A DNA stretch of 29,055 nt from an uncultured Novosphingobium sp. (lineage in GTDB: Bacteria; Pseudomonadota; Alphaproteobacteria; Sphingomonadales; Sphingomonadaceae), in assembly GCA_946886365.1 (NCBI GenBank), contig CAMPIM010000037.1, positions 1 through 29,055 on the forward strand. The letters run 5' to 3'. Positions 10,241 through 18,725 of the stretch are shown piece by piece; position 1 is the stretch's first letter, and each line of letters begins with the position of its first letter. Both the position numbers and the translations under genes were made by a program. Under the pieces are notes generated by a model, which saw only the letters and a list, made by a program, of their open reading frames with translations, searched no databases and had not been told where the DNA came from.

Positions 10241-10386
10241 CCTCTCCCGCGGGCGGGAGAGGATACGCAGGCTTGGCGGCTTGTCCGCCTAGCCGAAGTT
10301 GGAGCGGGCTGTCTGGCCCACCCCGCTGCGACTAGGGCCTGTTACGCAGACCCAAGTCTCGCTGCCCCTCCCGCTCGCGGGAGGGG
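10241..10386. repeat. Composite palindromic repeat between mce and scpA
   Basis: Two near-identical GC hairpins bracket the gap. CCTCTCCCGC (10241-10250) pairs with GCGGGAGAGG (10253-10262), and CCCCTCCCGC (10365-10374) pairs with GCGGGAGGGG (10377-10386). A smaller stem, GGCGG/CCGCC at 10275-10279 and 10285-10289, lies between. The arrangement resembles a dispersed sphingomonad intergenic element with palindromic ends. It may act as a processing or partial termination site between the two genes. Confidence 0.7.
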
Positions 10387-10391
10387 TGGTA

Positions 10392-10829
10392 TCAATGCGC
10401 CTCTTTCGGCGTCTCCATGATCTCGGTCAGCACCCCGTTCATGTCCTTGGGGTGCACGAAAAAGATCAACGTCCCATGCGCCCCGATGCGCGGTTCACCC
10501 AGCACCTTCTTGCCGAGACCTTCGAACCAGGCCTTGGCTTGCATGATGTCGGGCACTTCATAGCACATGTGATGCTGCCCACCCGCCGGGTTCTTGGCGA
10601 TGAAGCCGTGGATCGGACTGTTCTCACCCAAAGGCTCAATCAGTTCGATCTGCGTGCCTTCGGTGCCATTCTCGCCCGGCGTATCTACGAAGCAAACCTT
10701 CACGCCCTGCGCGGGCAGGTCGAAAGGCTCATGCGTCAGCGTCGCGCCCATGACGTCGCGATAATAGGCAAGCGACGCTTCGAGCGAAGGCGTCGCCACA
10801 CCGATATGATTGAGCCGACCGAGTTTCAT
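10392..10829 (-). CDS. mce: Methylmalonyl-CoA epimerase
   Basis: Interconverts (S)- and (R)-methylmalonyl-CoA, linking carboxylase product to mutase substrate. 145 aa, a two-module VOC (glyoxalase-fold) protein. Likely metal ligands are His8 (LNHIGVA), a histidine of GGQHHMCYEV (residues 86-87) and Glu136 (GVLTEIME). The motif FVHPKDMNGVLTEIM is characteristic of the epimerase rather than of glyoxalase I. The start ATG at 10829 has AGGTGA about seven bases upstream. It lies between pccB and scpA on the same strand, with palindromic repeats in both flanking gaps. Confidence 0.96.
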   Translation of the reverse strand: MKLGRLNHIGVATPSLEASLAYYRDVMGATLTHEPFDLPAQGVKVCFVDTPGENGTEGTQIELIEPLGENSPIHGFIAKNPAGGQHHMCYEVPDIMQAKAWFEGLGKKVLGEPRIGAHGTLIFFVHPKDMNGVLTEIMETPKEAH

Positions 10830-10845
10830 GTCACTTCACCTGTCT

Positions 10846-10926
10846 CGTCATCCCAGCGGAGGCTGGGGTCTCGTGCCTTCACGTTCCACATAGCCGCCTG
10901 AGATTCCAGCTTTCGCTGGGATGACG
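10846..10926. repeat. Inverted-repeat element between pccB and mce
   Basis: The 27-base arms 10846-10872 and 10900-10926 are near-perfect reverse complements sharing CGTCATCCCAGC at the ends and AGC/GCT-rich centres. Each arm also contains a smaller internal inverted repeat, as in CCAGC...GCTGG. This is the shape of a miniature palindromic intergenic repeat and is different in sequence from the other repeats here. Confidence 0.75.
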
Positions 10927-10938
10927 GCCATTGGGGCA

Positions 10939-12471
10939 TCACAGCGGAATATTGTCGTGCTTCTTCCACGGATTTTCGAGGCTCTTGTTGGCCAGCTTGC
11001 GCAGGCCCAGGGCAATCCGTTTGCGGGTCGAATGCGGCTGGATCACCTCGTCGATGAAGCCCTTGCTCGCCGCCACGAAGGGATTGGCGAAGCGGTCTTC
11101 ATATTCCTTGGTCTTGTCCGCGATCTCTTCGGGCGTCTTGCCGCGGAAGATGATCTCGACCGCGCCCTTCGCGCCCATCACGGCGATTTCGGCGGTGGGC
11201 CACGCATAGTTGAGGTCGCCGCGCAGATGCTTGGACGACATGACGTCATAGGCGCCGCCATAGGCCTTGCGCGTGATGACGGTGATCTTGGGCACGGTCG
11301 CTTCGGCATAGGCGAACAGCAGCTTGGCGCCATGCTTGATGATGCCCGAATGTTCCTGCGCAGTCCCCGGCAGGAAGCCCGGCACATCGACAAAGGTCAC
11401 GATCGGAATTTCAAAAGCGTCGCAGAAGCGGACGAAACGCCCGGCTTTCTTGGACGAGTTGATATCCAACACGCCCGCCAGCACCATCGGCTGGTTCGCG
11501 ATGATGCCCACGGTCTTGCCTTCGATCCGGCCAAAACCACAGATGATGTTGCCCGCATGCGCCGGCTGCACTTCGAAAAAGTCGCCTTCGTCGATGACCT
11601 TACGGATCAGTTCATGCATGTCATAAGGCTGGTTCGCGTTGGCTGGGACGAGCGTGTCCAGGCTCTCTTCCATCCGGTCCCACGGATCAGCGCTCGGCCG
11701 CTCAGGCACCGGCTCCCTGTTGGAAGCAGGCAGGAAGTCCACGAAATCGCGGGTCGCCAGCAGCGCCTCGATATCATTTTCGAACGCCACGTCCGCCACG
11801 CCCGACTTGGTGGTGTGCGTCACCGCGCCGCCCAGTTCTTCCTGCGTTACGATCTCATTGGTGACGGTCTTTACGACGTCAGGGCCGGTCACGAACATGA
11901 AGCTAGAATCCTTCACCATGAAGATGAAGTCGGTCATGGCAGGCGAATAGACCGCGCCGCCCGCGCACGGCCCCATGATCACGCTGATCTGCGGCACCAC
12001 GCCGGACGCCAGCACGTTGCGCTGGAAAATCTCCGCATATCCAGCCAGCGAAGCGACGCCTTCCTGGATGCGCGCGCCGCCAGAGTCATTGAGCCCGATC
12101 ACAGGTGCGCCAACCTTCAGCGCCATGTCCATGATCTTGCAGATCTTCATCGCGTGCCGTTCGGACACCGCGCCGCCATAGACGGTGAAGTCCTGGCTGA
12201 AGACGAAAACGAGTCGACCGTTGATCGTCCCGGACCCGACGACGACGCCGTCGCCCGGAATATGCTGCTCGTTCATGCCGAAATCGACGCAGTTATGCTC
12301 GACATACATATCGACTTCTTCGAAGCTGTCTTCGTCCAGCAGGACTTCCAGACGCTCCCGTGCGGTCAGCTTGCCCTTGGCATGCTGCGCGTCGATACGG
12401 CGCTGGCCACCGCCCAGGCGCGCGGCCTCGCGCTTGGCTTCCAGCTGTTCGATAATGGCGAGCTTCGACAT
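10939..12471 (-). CDS. pccB: Propionyl-CoA carboxylase beta subunit (carboxyltransferase)
   Basis: Transfers the carboxyl group from biotin on PccA to propionyl-CoA. 510 aa, normal for PccB. The two crotonase-like halves are visible. The N-half includes [21 protein letters not shown] (broken here as [21 protein letters not shown]), [14 protein letters not shown] and [17 protein letters not shown]. The C-half includes [20 protein letters not shown] and [19 protein letters not shown]. The start ATG at 12471 ([16 protein letters not shown]) has GGAGAG about ten bases upstream; 40 further open codons upstream run through the operator region and are not coding in character. It is first in the propionate series and is divergent from pccR across a 123-base control region. 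Confidence 0.96.
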   Translation of the reverse strand: MSKLAIIEQLEAKREAARLGGGQRRIDAQHAKGKLTARERLEVLLDEDSFEEVDMYVEHNCVDFGMNEQHIPGDGVVVGSGTINGRLVFVFSQDFTVYGGAVSERHAMKICKIMDMALKVGAPVIGLNDSGGARIQEGVASLAGYAEIFQRNVLASGVVPQISVIMGPCAGGAVYSPAMTDFIFMVKDSSFMFVTGPDVVKTVTNEIVTQEELGGAVTHTTKSGVADVAFENDIEALLATRDFVDFLPASNREPVPERPSADPWDRMEESLDTLVPANANQPYDMHELIRKVIDEGDFFEVQPAHAGNIICGFGRIEGKTVGIIANQPMVLAGVLDINSSKKAGRFVRFCDAFEIPIVTFVDVPGFLPGTAQEHSGIIKHGAKLLFAYAEATVPKITVITRKAYGGAYDVMSSKHLRGDLNYAWPTAEIAVMGAKGAVEIIFRGKTPEEIADKTKEYEDRFANPFVAASKGFIDEVIQPHSTRKRIALGLRKLANKSLENPWKKHDNIPL

Positions 12472-12526
12472 ATAGAATATCTCTCCGGTGACGACACGGT
12501 CGGCTACATCTGCCCCCTTTCCCTTC

Positions 12527-12582
12527 TTTCGCAATTTTCGCAAATGCAAATTTGCCAATTTGCAAATCACGATTTCGCAAAT
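12527..12582. promoter_or_regulatory. Array of TTTGCAAA-like boxes, probable PccR operator
   Basis: Within 56 bases between pccB and pccR lie a perfect ATTTGCAAAT (12558-12567), a perfect GCAAATTTGC palindrome (12546-12555), TTTGCCAA (12551-12558), TTTTCGCAAA (12535-12544) and TTTCGCAAA (12573-12581). PccR of Rhodobacter sphaeroides is reported to recognise paired TTTGCAAA boxes upstream of pccB. The AT-rich cluster stands out in GC-rich DNA and reaches within 13 bases of the pccR start, so it could control both divergent genes. Confidence 0.85.
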
Positions 12583-12594
12583 TATGGGCATGGG

Positions 12595-14010
12595 ATGGCA
12601 AGAGGCAATCGTATTTTCGCAGGACCGCGTCTGCGGCAGCTAAGGTTGGACCACCGGATGGACCAGGCCACCATGGCGCAGGCGTTGGGGATTTCGGTGT
12701 CTTATCTCAGCCAGCTGGAAAATGACGACCGCCCCTTGACTGCCAAGGTCAAGGCCGCTGTGGCCAGCGCCTTCCCTACCGATTGGGCCAGTTTCGACAG
12801 TCGGGAGGAAGAACAGCTGCTGGGGGCGTTCACCTACGCGCTGGCGCATCCAGAGCTTCCCGGCCCTTTGATGGAGCCTGAGCGGGTGGAAAAGCTCCAC
12901 CTGCAATTTCCCGAATTCGCGGCGCGCTACATCGACCTCTACAATGCCCATATGCGCGCCAATGAACGCATCAACATGATCGAGGAAGCGATCGCCAATG
13001 ATCATGAAGTGCAGGCCCGCCTTCCCTGGGAAGCGGCGCGCGACTGGTTTCATGAGGCGGGCAATTATGTCCATGCGCTCGATTGTCTGGCGGAAGACAT
13101 GGCGTCCAGCTTCACGGCGGGCCAGGTGCTTGACGAAGGCATGCTGGTGGAAGCGCTCGCGCGGCGGCATGGTATCGAAACGCTGATCGCCGACACGCCA
13201 GACTCCGCGCTTCGCTCCTATTCTGCGACCGATCGGCGGTTGTTCGTGAACGCAGCTTTGCCCATCGAAAGCCGCAAGTTCATGTTGTCGCACCAGCTGA
13301 TGATGCTGGAGGGACAGGCCGTAATCGCCGACGTGGTGAACCGCGCCGCCCTGCCGGTGGAGGGCGCGGACCGGCTGCTCGCCATTGGTCTTGGCAATTA
13401 TGCCGCGGGCGCGCTGCTGATGCCCTACGCCCAATTTCGGCAGGCTGCGCGGGAGGTGCGCCACGATATCGACCGGCTGAGCCGCCGCTTTGGCGTCAGT
13501 TTCGAACAGGCCTGCCACCGCCTTTCGACGCTTCAACGGCCCGGCCTGCGCGGCATCCCCTTCTTCTTCTGCCGCGTCGACATGGCGGGCAACATCACCA
13601 AGCGGCACAGCGCCACCCGCCTGCAATTCGCCCGTTTCGGTGGCGCCTGCCCCTTGTGGAACGTACATGAAGCCGTCGCGATACCCGACCGCATCAATGT
13701 CCAGCTCGGCGAAACGCCGGACAGCGTGCGTTATGTGTCCATGGCCAAGGGTTTGGTAAAGCCTTCGGGCAGCTATTCGCGCACCCCGCGTCGCTACGCC
13801 GTTGTTTTGGGATGCGAAGTCGCCCATGCGGCGAACTTCGTCTATGCCGACGGGCTACAGTTGGAGATGGAGGGGGCAGCCACCCCCATCGGCATAACCT
13901 GCCGCCTCTGCCCGCGCCAAAGCTGCGACCAGCGCGCCTTCCCGCCCGCCGACCGGCCGATCCGGGTCGATCCGGACAACCGCCAGATTGTGCCTTACTG
14001 GATCGGCTGA
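12595..14010 (+). CDS. pccR: Short-chain fatty acyl-CoA regulator (ScfR family), PccR-like
   Basis: Transcription regulator of propionyl-CoA assimilation, inferred from family and position. 471 aa. The N-terminal XRE helix-turn-helix is at about residues 10-55 ([20 protein letters not shown], then [16 protein letters not shown]). A middle IrrE/ImmA-like (DUF955) region follows; it lacks an obvious intact HExxH, as expected for non-protease members. The C-terminal ScfR sensing domain ends in the cysteine cluster CRLCPRQSC. ScfR proteins (PccR, MccR, IbcR) are thought to sense short-chain acyl-CoA. ATG 12595 ([10 protein letters not shown]) is chosen; the frame is open far upstream, but that part is antisense to pccB. 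It is divergent from pccB and probably binds the boxes at 12527-12582, possibly also repressing itself. Confidence 0.9.
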   Translation: MARGNRIFAGPRLRQLRLDHRMDQATMAQALGISVSYLSQLENDDRPLTAKVKAAVASAFPTDWASFDSREEEQLLGAFTYALAHPELPGPLMEPERVEKLHLQFPEFAARYIDLYNAHMRANERINMIEEAIANDHEVQARLPWEAARDWFHEAGNYVHALDCLAEDMASSFTAGQVLDEGMLVEALARRHGIETLIADTPDSALRSYSATDRRLFVNAALPIESRKFMLSHQLMMLEGQAVIADVVNRAALPVEGADRLLAIGLGNYAAGALLMPYAQFRQAAREVRHDIDRLSRRFGVSFEQACHRLSTLQRPGLRGIPFFFCRVDMAGNITKRHSATRLQFARFGGACPLWNVHEAVAIPDRINVQLGETPDSVRYVSMAKGLVKPSGSYSRTPRRYAVVLGCEVAHAANFVYADGLQLEMEGAATPIGITCRLCPRQSCDQRAFPPADRPIRVDPDNRQIVPYWIG

Positions 14011-14082
14011 TCCGCTACGCCAGCACCCAGCTTGCGGAAACTGGCCCTTTGCGGGCTTCTCCGGCTGCTTAAGATCGGACTT

Positions 14083-14799
14083 ATGGACCACGGCCTTTTT
14101 CACGGCGCCGAATTGCAGGCAGACCTAATGCGCGATGGCTTTGCCCGCATCGCCGGACCTCAAATGCTGGCGATGCTGAAAGCCGATGCAGGATGCTGGA
14201 CGCAATTCGCCGATAGCTGGAATGACCTTGGCCCCGACCTCTACATGGCGGACGGCGGACGTTATCGTCGGCGTCGGCATGCCGCATTTCGCTTTGAGCG
14301 GGGACATTTTACGCGCAAGCCCCACCAGCCACATTTTCAGAGCCGCGACTATAACCCCCTTAACGGAGACGTGCAGCGCTGGTTCGACCCCGTTCATCAG
14401 GAGACGATCGACAATCCTGTCACGCAGGCGATCTTTGCTTTTTGCGCGGCAAACTTCGGAGCCGATAGCGCACGGGAGTGGCATGTCGAAATGCACCAGT
14501 TCCGCATCGAAACGCGCGAAGACCATATCGGCCGCCCGACGCCTGAGGGACTTCACCGCGACGGGGTGGACTGGGTCCTCGTAATGCTGATCGAGCGGCG
14601 CAATGTGGACGAAGGCGTGACCCGCATCGGCGCGCCGGACGGCACTGCGCTGGGGGAGTTCACCCTCGCCCGGCCGGGGGACACGGTGTTGATCGACGAC
14701 CGCCGCATCCTGCACGGCGTCACCGAAATCCGTCCGATCGATCCACGGCAAGCCGCGTGGCGCGACGCACTGGTCGTGACCTTCGCGGCGGCCCGCTGA
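14083..14799 (+). CDS. 2-oxoglutarate/Fe(II) dioxygenase family protein (PF10014-like)
   Basis: Likely non-haem iron oxygenase; substrate unknown. 238 aa from ATG 14083. Candidate iron ligands are His158 and Asp160 (GLHRDGVDW) and His211 (RRILHGVTEI), with Arg227 (WRDALVVTF) placed to bind 2-oxoglutarate. This spacing fits the 2OG-Fe dioxygenase family that includes bacterial free amino-acid hydroxylases (isoleucine and leucine dioxygenases), so an amino-acid substrate is possible. An upstream TTG at 14032 would add 17 residues (rich in Leu) and is less likely. It is downstream of pccR with a 72-base gap that shows nothing else. It converges with gor, the two stop codons being separated by a single base. 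Confidence 0.8.
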   Translation: MDHGLFHGAELQADLMRDGFARIAGPQMLAMLKADAGCWTQFADSWNDLGPDLYMADGGRYRRRRHAAFRFERGHFTRKPHQPHFQSRDYNPLNGDVQRWFDPVHQETIDNPVTQAIFAFCAANFGADSAREWHVEMHQFRIETREDHIGRPTPEGLHRDGVDWVLVMLIERRNVDEGVTRIGAPDGTALGEFTLARPGDTVLIDDRRILHGVTEIRPIDPRQAAWRDALVVTFAAAR

Positions 14800-14800
14800 C

Positions 14801-16147
14801 CTATTTCAGCAGCACCAGTTCCTCGGCCATGCTGGGGTGGAGTGCCACGGTGTCGTCAAACTGCTGCTTGGTCAGTCCCGCTTTCACCGCCACCGCCGCA
14901 GCCTGTAGAATCTCTGGCGCATCCGGGCCGATCATGTGCAATCCAACCACGCGGTTCGTGGTCGCATCCACCACCATCTTGTACAGCGCGCGTTCGTCCC
15001 GGCCCGCAAGAACGTTCTTCATGGGGCGGAAGTCTGACGTATAGACCTTGACCGTGCCCAGCTTGTTCTTCGCCTCCGCCTCGGTCAGTCCCACGCCAGC
15101 CAGGGGCGGGTGACTGAATACGGCGGACGGGACGCATTCATAATCCACCGTCCTGGGATTGTCGCCAAACACTGTGTCGGCAAAAGCATGACCTTCCCGG
15201 ATGGCGACCGGCGTTAATTGCAGCCGGTTCGTGACGTCGCCGACCGCATAGATGCTCTCGCAACTCGTGCGGCTATATTCATCGACCTTGATCGCCCCCT
15301 TGTCGTCCAGCTCAACGCCTGCATTTTCAAGGCCCAACCCCTCGACATGCGGCTGGCGTCCCGTCGCAAACATCACCGTGTCGCAGGGGATGGGGTCGCC
15401 ATTGCTGAAATGCATGCAAAGCGTGCCATCCTCATTTTTCTCGATCCGATCCATTTCCGCATTGAAGCGGAACTGGATGCCTTTCATCGTGGAAATCTGG
15501 AGCAGCCGATCGCGGATCTGCTCATCATAGCCGCGCAGCAGCGTCGATGATCGGTTGACGATGGTCACATGACTGCCAAGCTGATGGAATATGCCCGCAA
15601 ATTCATTGGCGATATAGCCGCCGCCGACAATCACCATCCGCTTGGGCGCGTCCCCCAGATGAAAGGCTTCGTTGGATGTGATGCCATGCTCCGCTCCTTC
15701 CATCCCCGGGATAGCGGGCCAGGCCCCCGTCGCGACAAGGATGTATCTGGCGCTGATTTCACGGCCGCTTGAGAGCTTCACCGAATGCGGCCCGGTGATC
15801 GTGGCGCGTTCCGCGATCAACTCGACCTTATGGCTCTCTAAGGTGTTCCTGTAGAGCCCTTCCAACCGATCGACATCGGCCAGCACATTGTCGCGCAGGA
15901 CTTTCCATTCGAAGTCGCAGTCGGGGACATGCCAGCCAAAGCGCCGCGCATCCTTCAGATCCTCGGCGAAATGAGCGCCGTAGATCAGGAGCTTCTTGGG
16001 CACGCAGCCCCGGATAACGCAGGTGCCGCCAACCCGATATTCCTCGGCGACGGCGACCTTTGCGCCATGCGCCGCCGCCACGCGCGACGCACGAACCCCT
16101 CCCGATCCCGCACCAATGACGAAAAGGTCGAAATCGTAGTCGGTCAT
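14801..16147 (-). CDS. gor: Glutathione-disulfide reductase
   Basis: NADPH-dependent reduction of glutathione disulfide, cytoplasmic flavoenzyme. 448 aa. The FAD site is GAGSGGVRA near the N-terminus. The redox-active disulfide is GGTCVIRGCVPKK (Cys43/Cys48). The second nucleotide site is VIVGGGYIANEFAGI, followed by VNRSSTLLRG, whose arginines suit NADPH. The C-terminal interface has His437 and Glu442 (LHPSMAEELV), the catalytic pair from the partner subunit. It follows pgi on the same strand with a 67-base gap. That gap holds an 11-bp hairpin whose 3' arm contains the gor Shine-Dalgarno (GGAG, six bases before ATG), suggesting control at translation. Confidence 0.95.
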   Translation of the reverse strand: MTDYDFDLFVIGAGSGGVRASRVAAAHGAKVAVAEEYRVGGTCVIRGCVPKKLLIYGAHFAEDLKDARRFGWHVPDCDFEWKVLRDNVLADVDRLEGLYRNTLESHKVELIAERATITGPHSVKLSSGREISARYILVATGAWPAIPGMEGAEHGITSNEAFHLGDAPKRMVIVGGGYIANEFAGIFHQLGSHVTIVNRSSTLLRGYDEQIRDRLLQISTMKGIQFRFNAEMDRIEKNEDGTLCMHFSNGDPIPCDTVMFATGRQPHVEGLGLENAGVELDDKGAIKVDEYSRTSCESIYAVGDVTNRLQLTPVAIREGHAFADTVFGDNPRTVDYECVPSAVFSHPPLAGVGLTEAEAKNKLGTVKVYTSDFRPMKNVLAGRDERALYKMVVDATTNRVVGLHMIGPDAPEILQAAAVAVKAGLTKQQFDDTVALHPSMAEELVLLK

Positions 16148-16153
16148 GCTGCT

Positions 16154-16195
16154 CTCCGCTGGATGGAGGCCGGATATGGCGGCTATCCAGCGGAG
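16154..16195 (-). promoter_or_regulatory. Hairpin sequestering the gor ribosome-binding site
   Basis: On the minus strand CTCCGCTGGAT (16195-16185) pairs perfectly with ATCCAGCGGAG (16164-16154) around a 20-base loop. The GGAG at the end of the second arm is the only good Shine-Dalgarno for gor, six bases before its ATG at 16147. Opening the stem would be needed for translation. It could be an RNA thermometer or protein/RNA-controlled switch, or an intercistronic terminator after pgi, though no T-run follows. Confidence 0.6.
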
Positions 16196-16214
16196 TTACA
16201 ATCATCTTGGGCTT

Positions 16215-17720
16215 CTACGCACCACCCAAGGCCAGCTCGATCAGTGCCATGGTCGAGGGGTCAAAGCCCTTCGCCCCTTCAGCCTCGATCGACTTGGCGA
16301 TTTCCTTACCCAGTTCCACGCCGAATTGATCAAAGGGATTGATCCCCATCAGCACGGCGTTGGCAAAGGTACGATGCTCGTAAAAGGCTATCAGCGCGCC
16401 CAGCGCATCGGGCGTCACATCCTCCAGCAGGATGGTGGTGGACGGGCGGTTACCAGGATAGGCGCGGGCGGGATCGGCCGCATTTTCCTTGCCCCGCATC
16501 AACGCCGCCCCTTGCGCGAAGCAGTTGACCAGCAGCGCCCGGTGATGCGCCGGATCCAGAGCATGGCCAGGCTCGATCGAAGCGACGAATTCGACCGGCG
16601 CCACGATAGTCCCCTGATGCAGAAGCTGGAACACGGCATGCTGCGCGTCCGTGCCCACGCCACCCCATGTAATCGGCGCTGTCGGCCCATCGACAGGCTG
16701 GCCATCGCGCGTCACGCTCTTGCCGTTGCTCTCCATCTCCAGCTGCTGGAGATAGGATGGCAGCAGCCGCAGCCGCTCGTCATAGGCGAAAAGCGCGCGC
16801 GTCTGGCACCCTACGACATGCGCATAATATTGGTCCACAAAAGCCGCGATCAGGGGAGCGTTATGAGCAGGATCGGACAGCCGGAAATGCCGATCCATGG
16901 CCGCCGCGCCTTCCAGCAGGCTTTCAAACGCATCCCAGCCAAGCGCCAGCGCAGCCGGGAAGCCGATGGACGACCAGAGTGAATAGCGCCCGCCTACCGT
17001 CTCGGAAAAGGGCAGAATACGCGTTTCGTCAACGCCCCATTCGATCGCCTTGTCAGGGTTGGCCGTCAGGGCGATCACCTTGCCATAGGGATCATCCACC
17101 CCCGCCTCGACAAGCCAGTTGATCGCGCTTGCGGCGTTCAACATGGTTTCGGTCGTGGTGAAGGTTTTGGACGCAATGGCGATCAGTGTCGCTTCCGGAT
17201 CGAAGCGCGAGATCGCCCGCTCCAGCGCGGTCCCGTCAACATTGGACACGATCGCAACGTCATAGCGTGCGCCGTCGCCGCCCAGTGCGTCGATGATGAG
17301 GTTAGGTCCCAGCGCCGACCCGCCGATACCGATGTGCAGGATGTGACGGATCGGGCCTAGCGCCTCCCCCTCGATCGCGTCGATCAGCGCGCGCATACGG
17401 GCATGCAGCATCTTTGCCCGCGAAACGCTTTCCGCATTGCCTTCGCCCCGTTCGGCGGGATGTTCGGCGGCGCGACCTTCGCTATTATTGATGGGCTCAC
17501 CCGCGAAAAAGGCGTCACGCCATTTGGCGAAGTCCTTCTCCTCGGCCAGCTTCAGAAAGCCGTCCAGCAGATCGCTGGTCAGATGCGTCTTGGACCAGTC
17601 GAAACGGATAGGTCCCTGGGTCAGCGTGAACTTGCTCAGCCGGTTTGGGTCCGCCGTGAAGATGGACTTCAATTCGGGCTGCGGGATGGCCGCAATGGCC
17701 TCCAGTGCAGGGCTGGACAT
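16215..17720 (-). CDS. pgi: Glucose-6-phosphate isomerase
   Basis: Interconverts glucose-6-phosphate and fructose-6-phosphate; cytoplasmic sugar-isomerase (SIS) fold. 501 aa. Recognisable parts are INNSEGRAAEH, HILHIGIGGSALGPNLI, IASKTFTTTETMLNA, the active-site loop SETVGGRYSLWSSIG, QQLEMESNGKSV and GINPFDQFGVELGK. The start is ATG 17720 (MSSPALEAIAAIPQPEL) with AGAGGA about 11 bases upstream; the open frame continues 120 codons upstream but crosses the divergent lepB region. In sphingomonads, which use the Entner-Doudoroff route, Pgi mainly feeds gluconeogenesis and sugar interconversion (general knowledge). gor follows on the same strand. The 180-base gap to divergent lepB (17721-17900) must hold both promoters, but I see no clear -35/-10 pair. 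Confidence 0.96.
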   Translation of the reverse strand: MSSPALEAIAAIPQPELKSIFTADPNRLSKFTLTQGPIRFDWSKTHLTSDLLDGFLKLAEEKDFAKWRDAFFAGEPINNSEGRAAEHPAERGEGNAESVSRAKMLHARMRALIDAIEGEALGPIRHILHIGIGGSALGPNLIIDALGGDGARYDVAIVSNVDGTALERAISRFDPEATLIAIASKTFTTTETMLNAASAINWLVEAGVDDPYGKVIALTANPDKAIEWGVDETRILPFSETVGGRYSLWSSIGFPAALALGWDAFESLLEGAAAMDRHFRLSDPAHNAPLIAAFVDQYYAHVVGCQTRALFAYDERLRLLPSYLQQLEMESNGKSVTRDGQPVDGPTAPITWGGVGTDAQHAVFQLLHQGTIVAPVEFVASIEPGHALDPAHHRALLVNCFAQGAALMRGKENAADPARAYPGNRPSTTILLEDVTPDALGALIAFYEHRTFANAVLMGINPFDQFGVELGKEIAKSIEAEGAKGFDPSTMALIELALGGA

Positions 17721-17900
17721 GGAAGGGTAAATCCTCTTTTTTCCGTGGTTAGCGACGACGCCGCAACTATCGATTCTCCCGTCTCTTACCCAAGCGTGAC
17801 GGCCAATGCATCGCCCGCTATGCTTGACGGCGGGTTTACAACGCAGCAAAAGCCGCAACGGCCTGTTTTCAAGGCGGATCGAAGGACTAGACAATATAGC

Positions 17901-18725
17901 ATGAGCGCAAAATCCGAAACGCGGGACTTCCTTTGGTTTCTCGCTAAGCTGGCGGTGTTCGTCTTTGTCCTGCGCAGCTTCATCGTCTCTCCGTTCAATA
18001 TACCGTCTGAATCGATGCAGCCCCGCCTGTTGATCGGCGACTATCTGCTCGTTGCCAAATGGCCCTATGGCTATTCGCACTACTCGCTGCCTTTCAACTT
18101 GCCGCTGATCCCCGGCCGCATCCTAGCATCCACGCCCCAGCGCGGCGATGTGGTGGTTTTCAAGGCGCCGCCTACCCAGAAGATTGATTATATCAAGCGG
18201 GTGATCGGCCTGCCCGGCGACATGATTTCGGTACGCGGGGGCACGGTCTATCTGAACGGTCAGGCCATTCGGAAACAGAGGGTCGCCGACCTCGTCATCC
18301 CCGTCTCACCTAACATGATCGATGCCGCAGCCAAGGAGGGCAGCCCTTCCCCTTGTTACCGCCCGAAGTTTGAGGAAGATGCAGCGGGCGGCGGGCGTCA
18401 GTGCCGTTATCCGCAATATCGTGAGACATTGCCCGGCGGCAAAAGCTACAACGTCCTCGATCTCGTCCCCGGCGGCGCGGCCGACGACCGCGACACGGTG
18501 CTGGTGCCCGAGGGCCATCTGTTCATGATGGGCGACAATCGTGATCGCAGCGCAGACAGCCGCTTCCCGGCGGTCGAAGGCGGCGGCATCGGGCTGGTGC
18601 CTGAGGAAAATCTGGTTGGAAAGGCGATGATTTCCGTCTTCTCCACCGATGGCAGCGCCAATTGGTTGCTCCCCTGGACATGGTTCACCGCAGCGCGCTG
18701 GAACCGGATCGGGGAAGGCTTTTGA
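17901..18725 (+). CDS. lepB: Signal peptidase I
   Basis: Inner-membrane serine protease that removes signal peptides from exported proteins, active site facing the periplasm. 274 aa. A single membrane segment (about residues 10-30, FLWFLAKLAVFVFVLRSFIV) is followed by the catalytic Ser38 in IPSESMQP. The general base is Lys99 in DYIKRVIGLPGD, and the later SPase box is FMMGDNRDRSADSR. The start ATG 17901 (MSAKSETRDF) has AAGGA about 13 bases upstream; the open frame extends upstream without family features. An insertion around residues 130-190 (two Cys, PCYRPKF and RQCRYPQY) between the conserved boxes is typical of longer alphaproteobacterial versions and might form a periplasmic disulfide (inference). 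The stop overlaps the rnc start. Confidence 0.96.
   Translation: MSAKSETRDFLWFLAKLAVFVFVLRSFIVSPFNIPSESMQPRLLIGDYLLVAKWPYGYSHYSLPFNLPLIPGRILASTPQRGDVVVFKAPPTQKIDYIKRVIGLPGDMISVRGGTVYLNGQAIRKQRVADLVIPVSPNMIDAAAKEGSPSPCYRPKFEEDAAGGGRQCRYPQYRETLPGGKSYNVLDLVPGGAADDRDTVLVPEGHLFMMGDNRDRSADSRFPAVEGGGIGLVPEENLVGKAMISVFSTDGSANWLLPWTWFTAARWNRIGEGF

Noticed and set aside
10921..12594. Long plus-strand open frame continuous with pccR (over 1000 codons in total)
   Set aside because: This part is antisense to the well-recognised pccB; its product is His/Arg-rich and has no family features. High GC keeps the opposite strand open.
12640..13827. 395-codon minus-strand open frame
   Set aside because: Fully antisense to pccR, which has intact HTH and ScfR domains.
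17721..17900. TTGACG at about 17824 as a lepB -35 box
   Set aside because: No acceptable -10 element follows at 16-18 bases, so no promoter is called.
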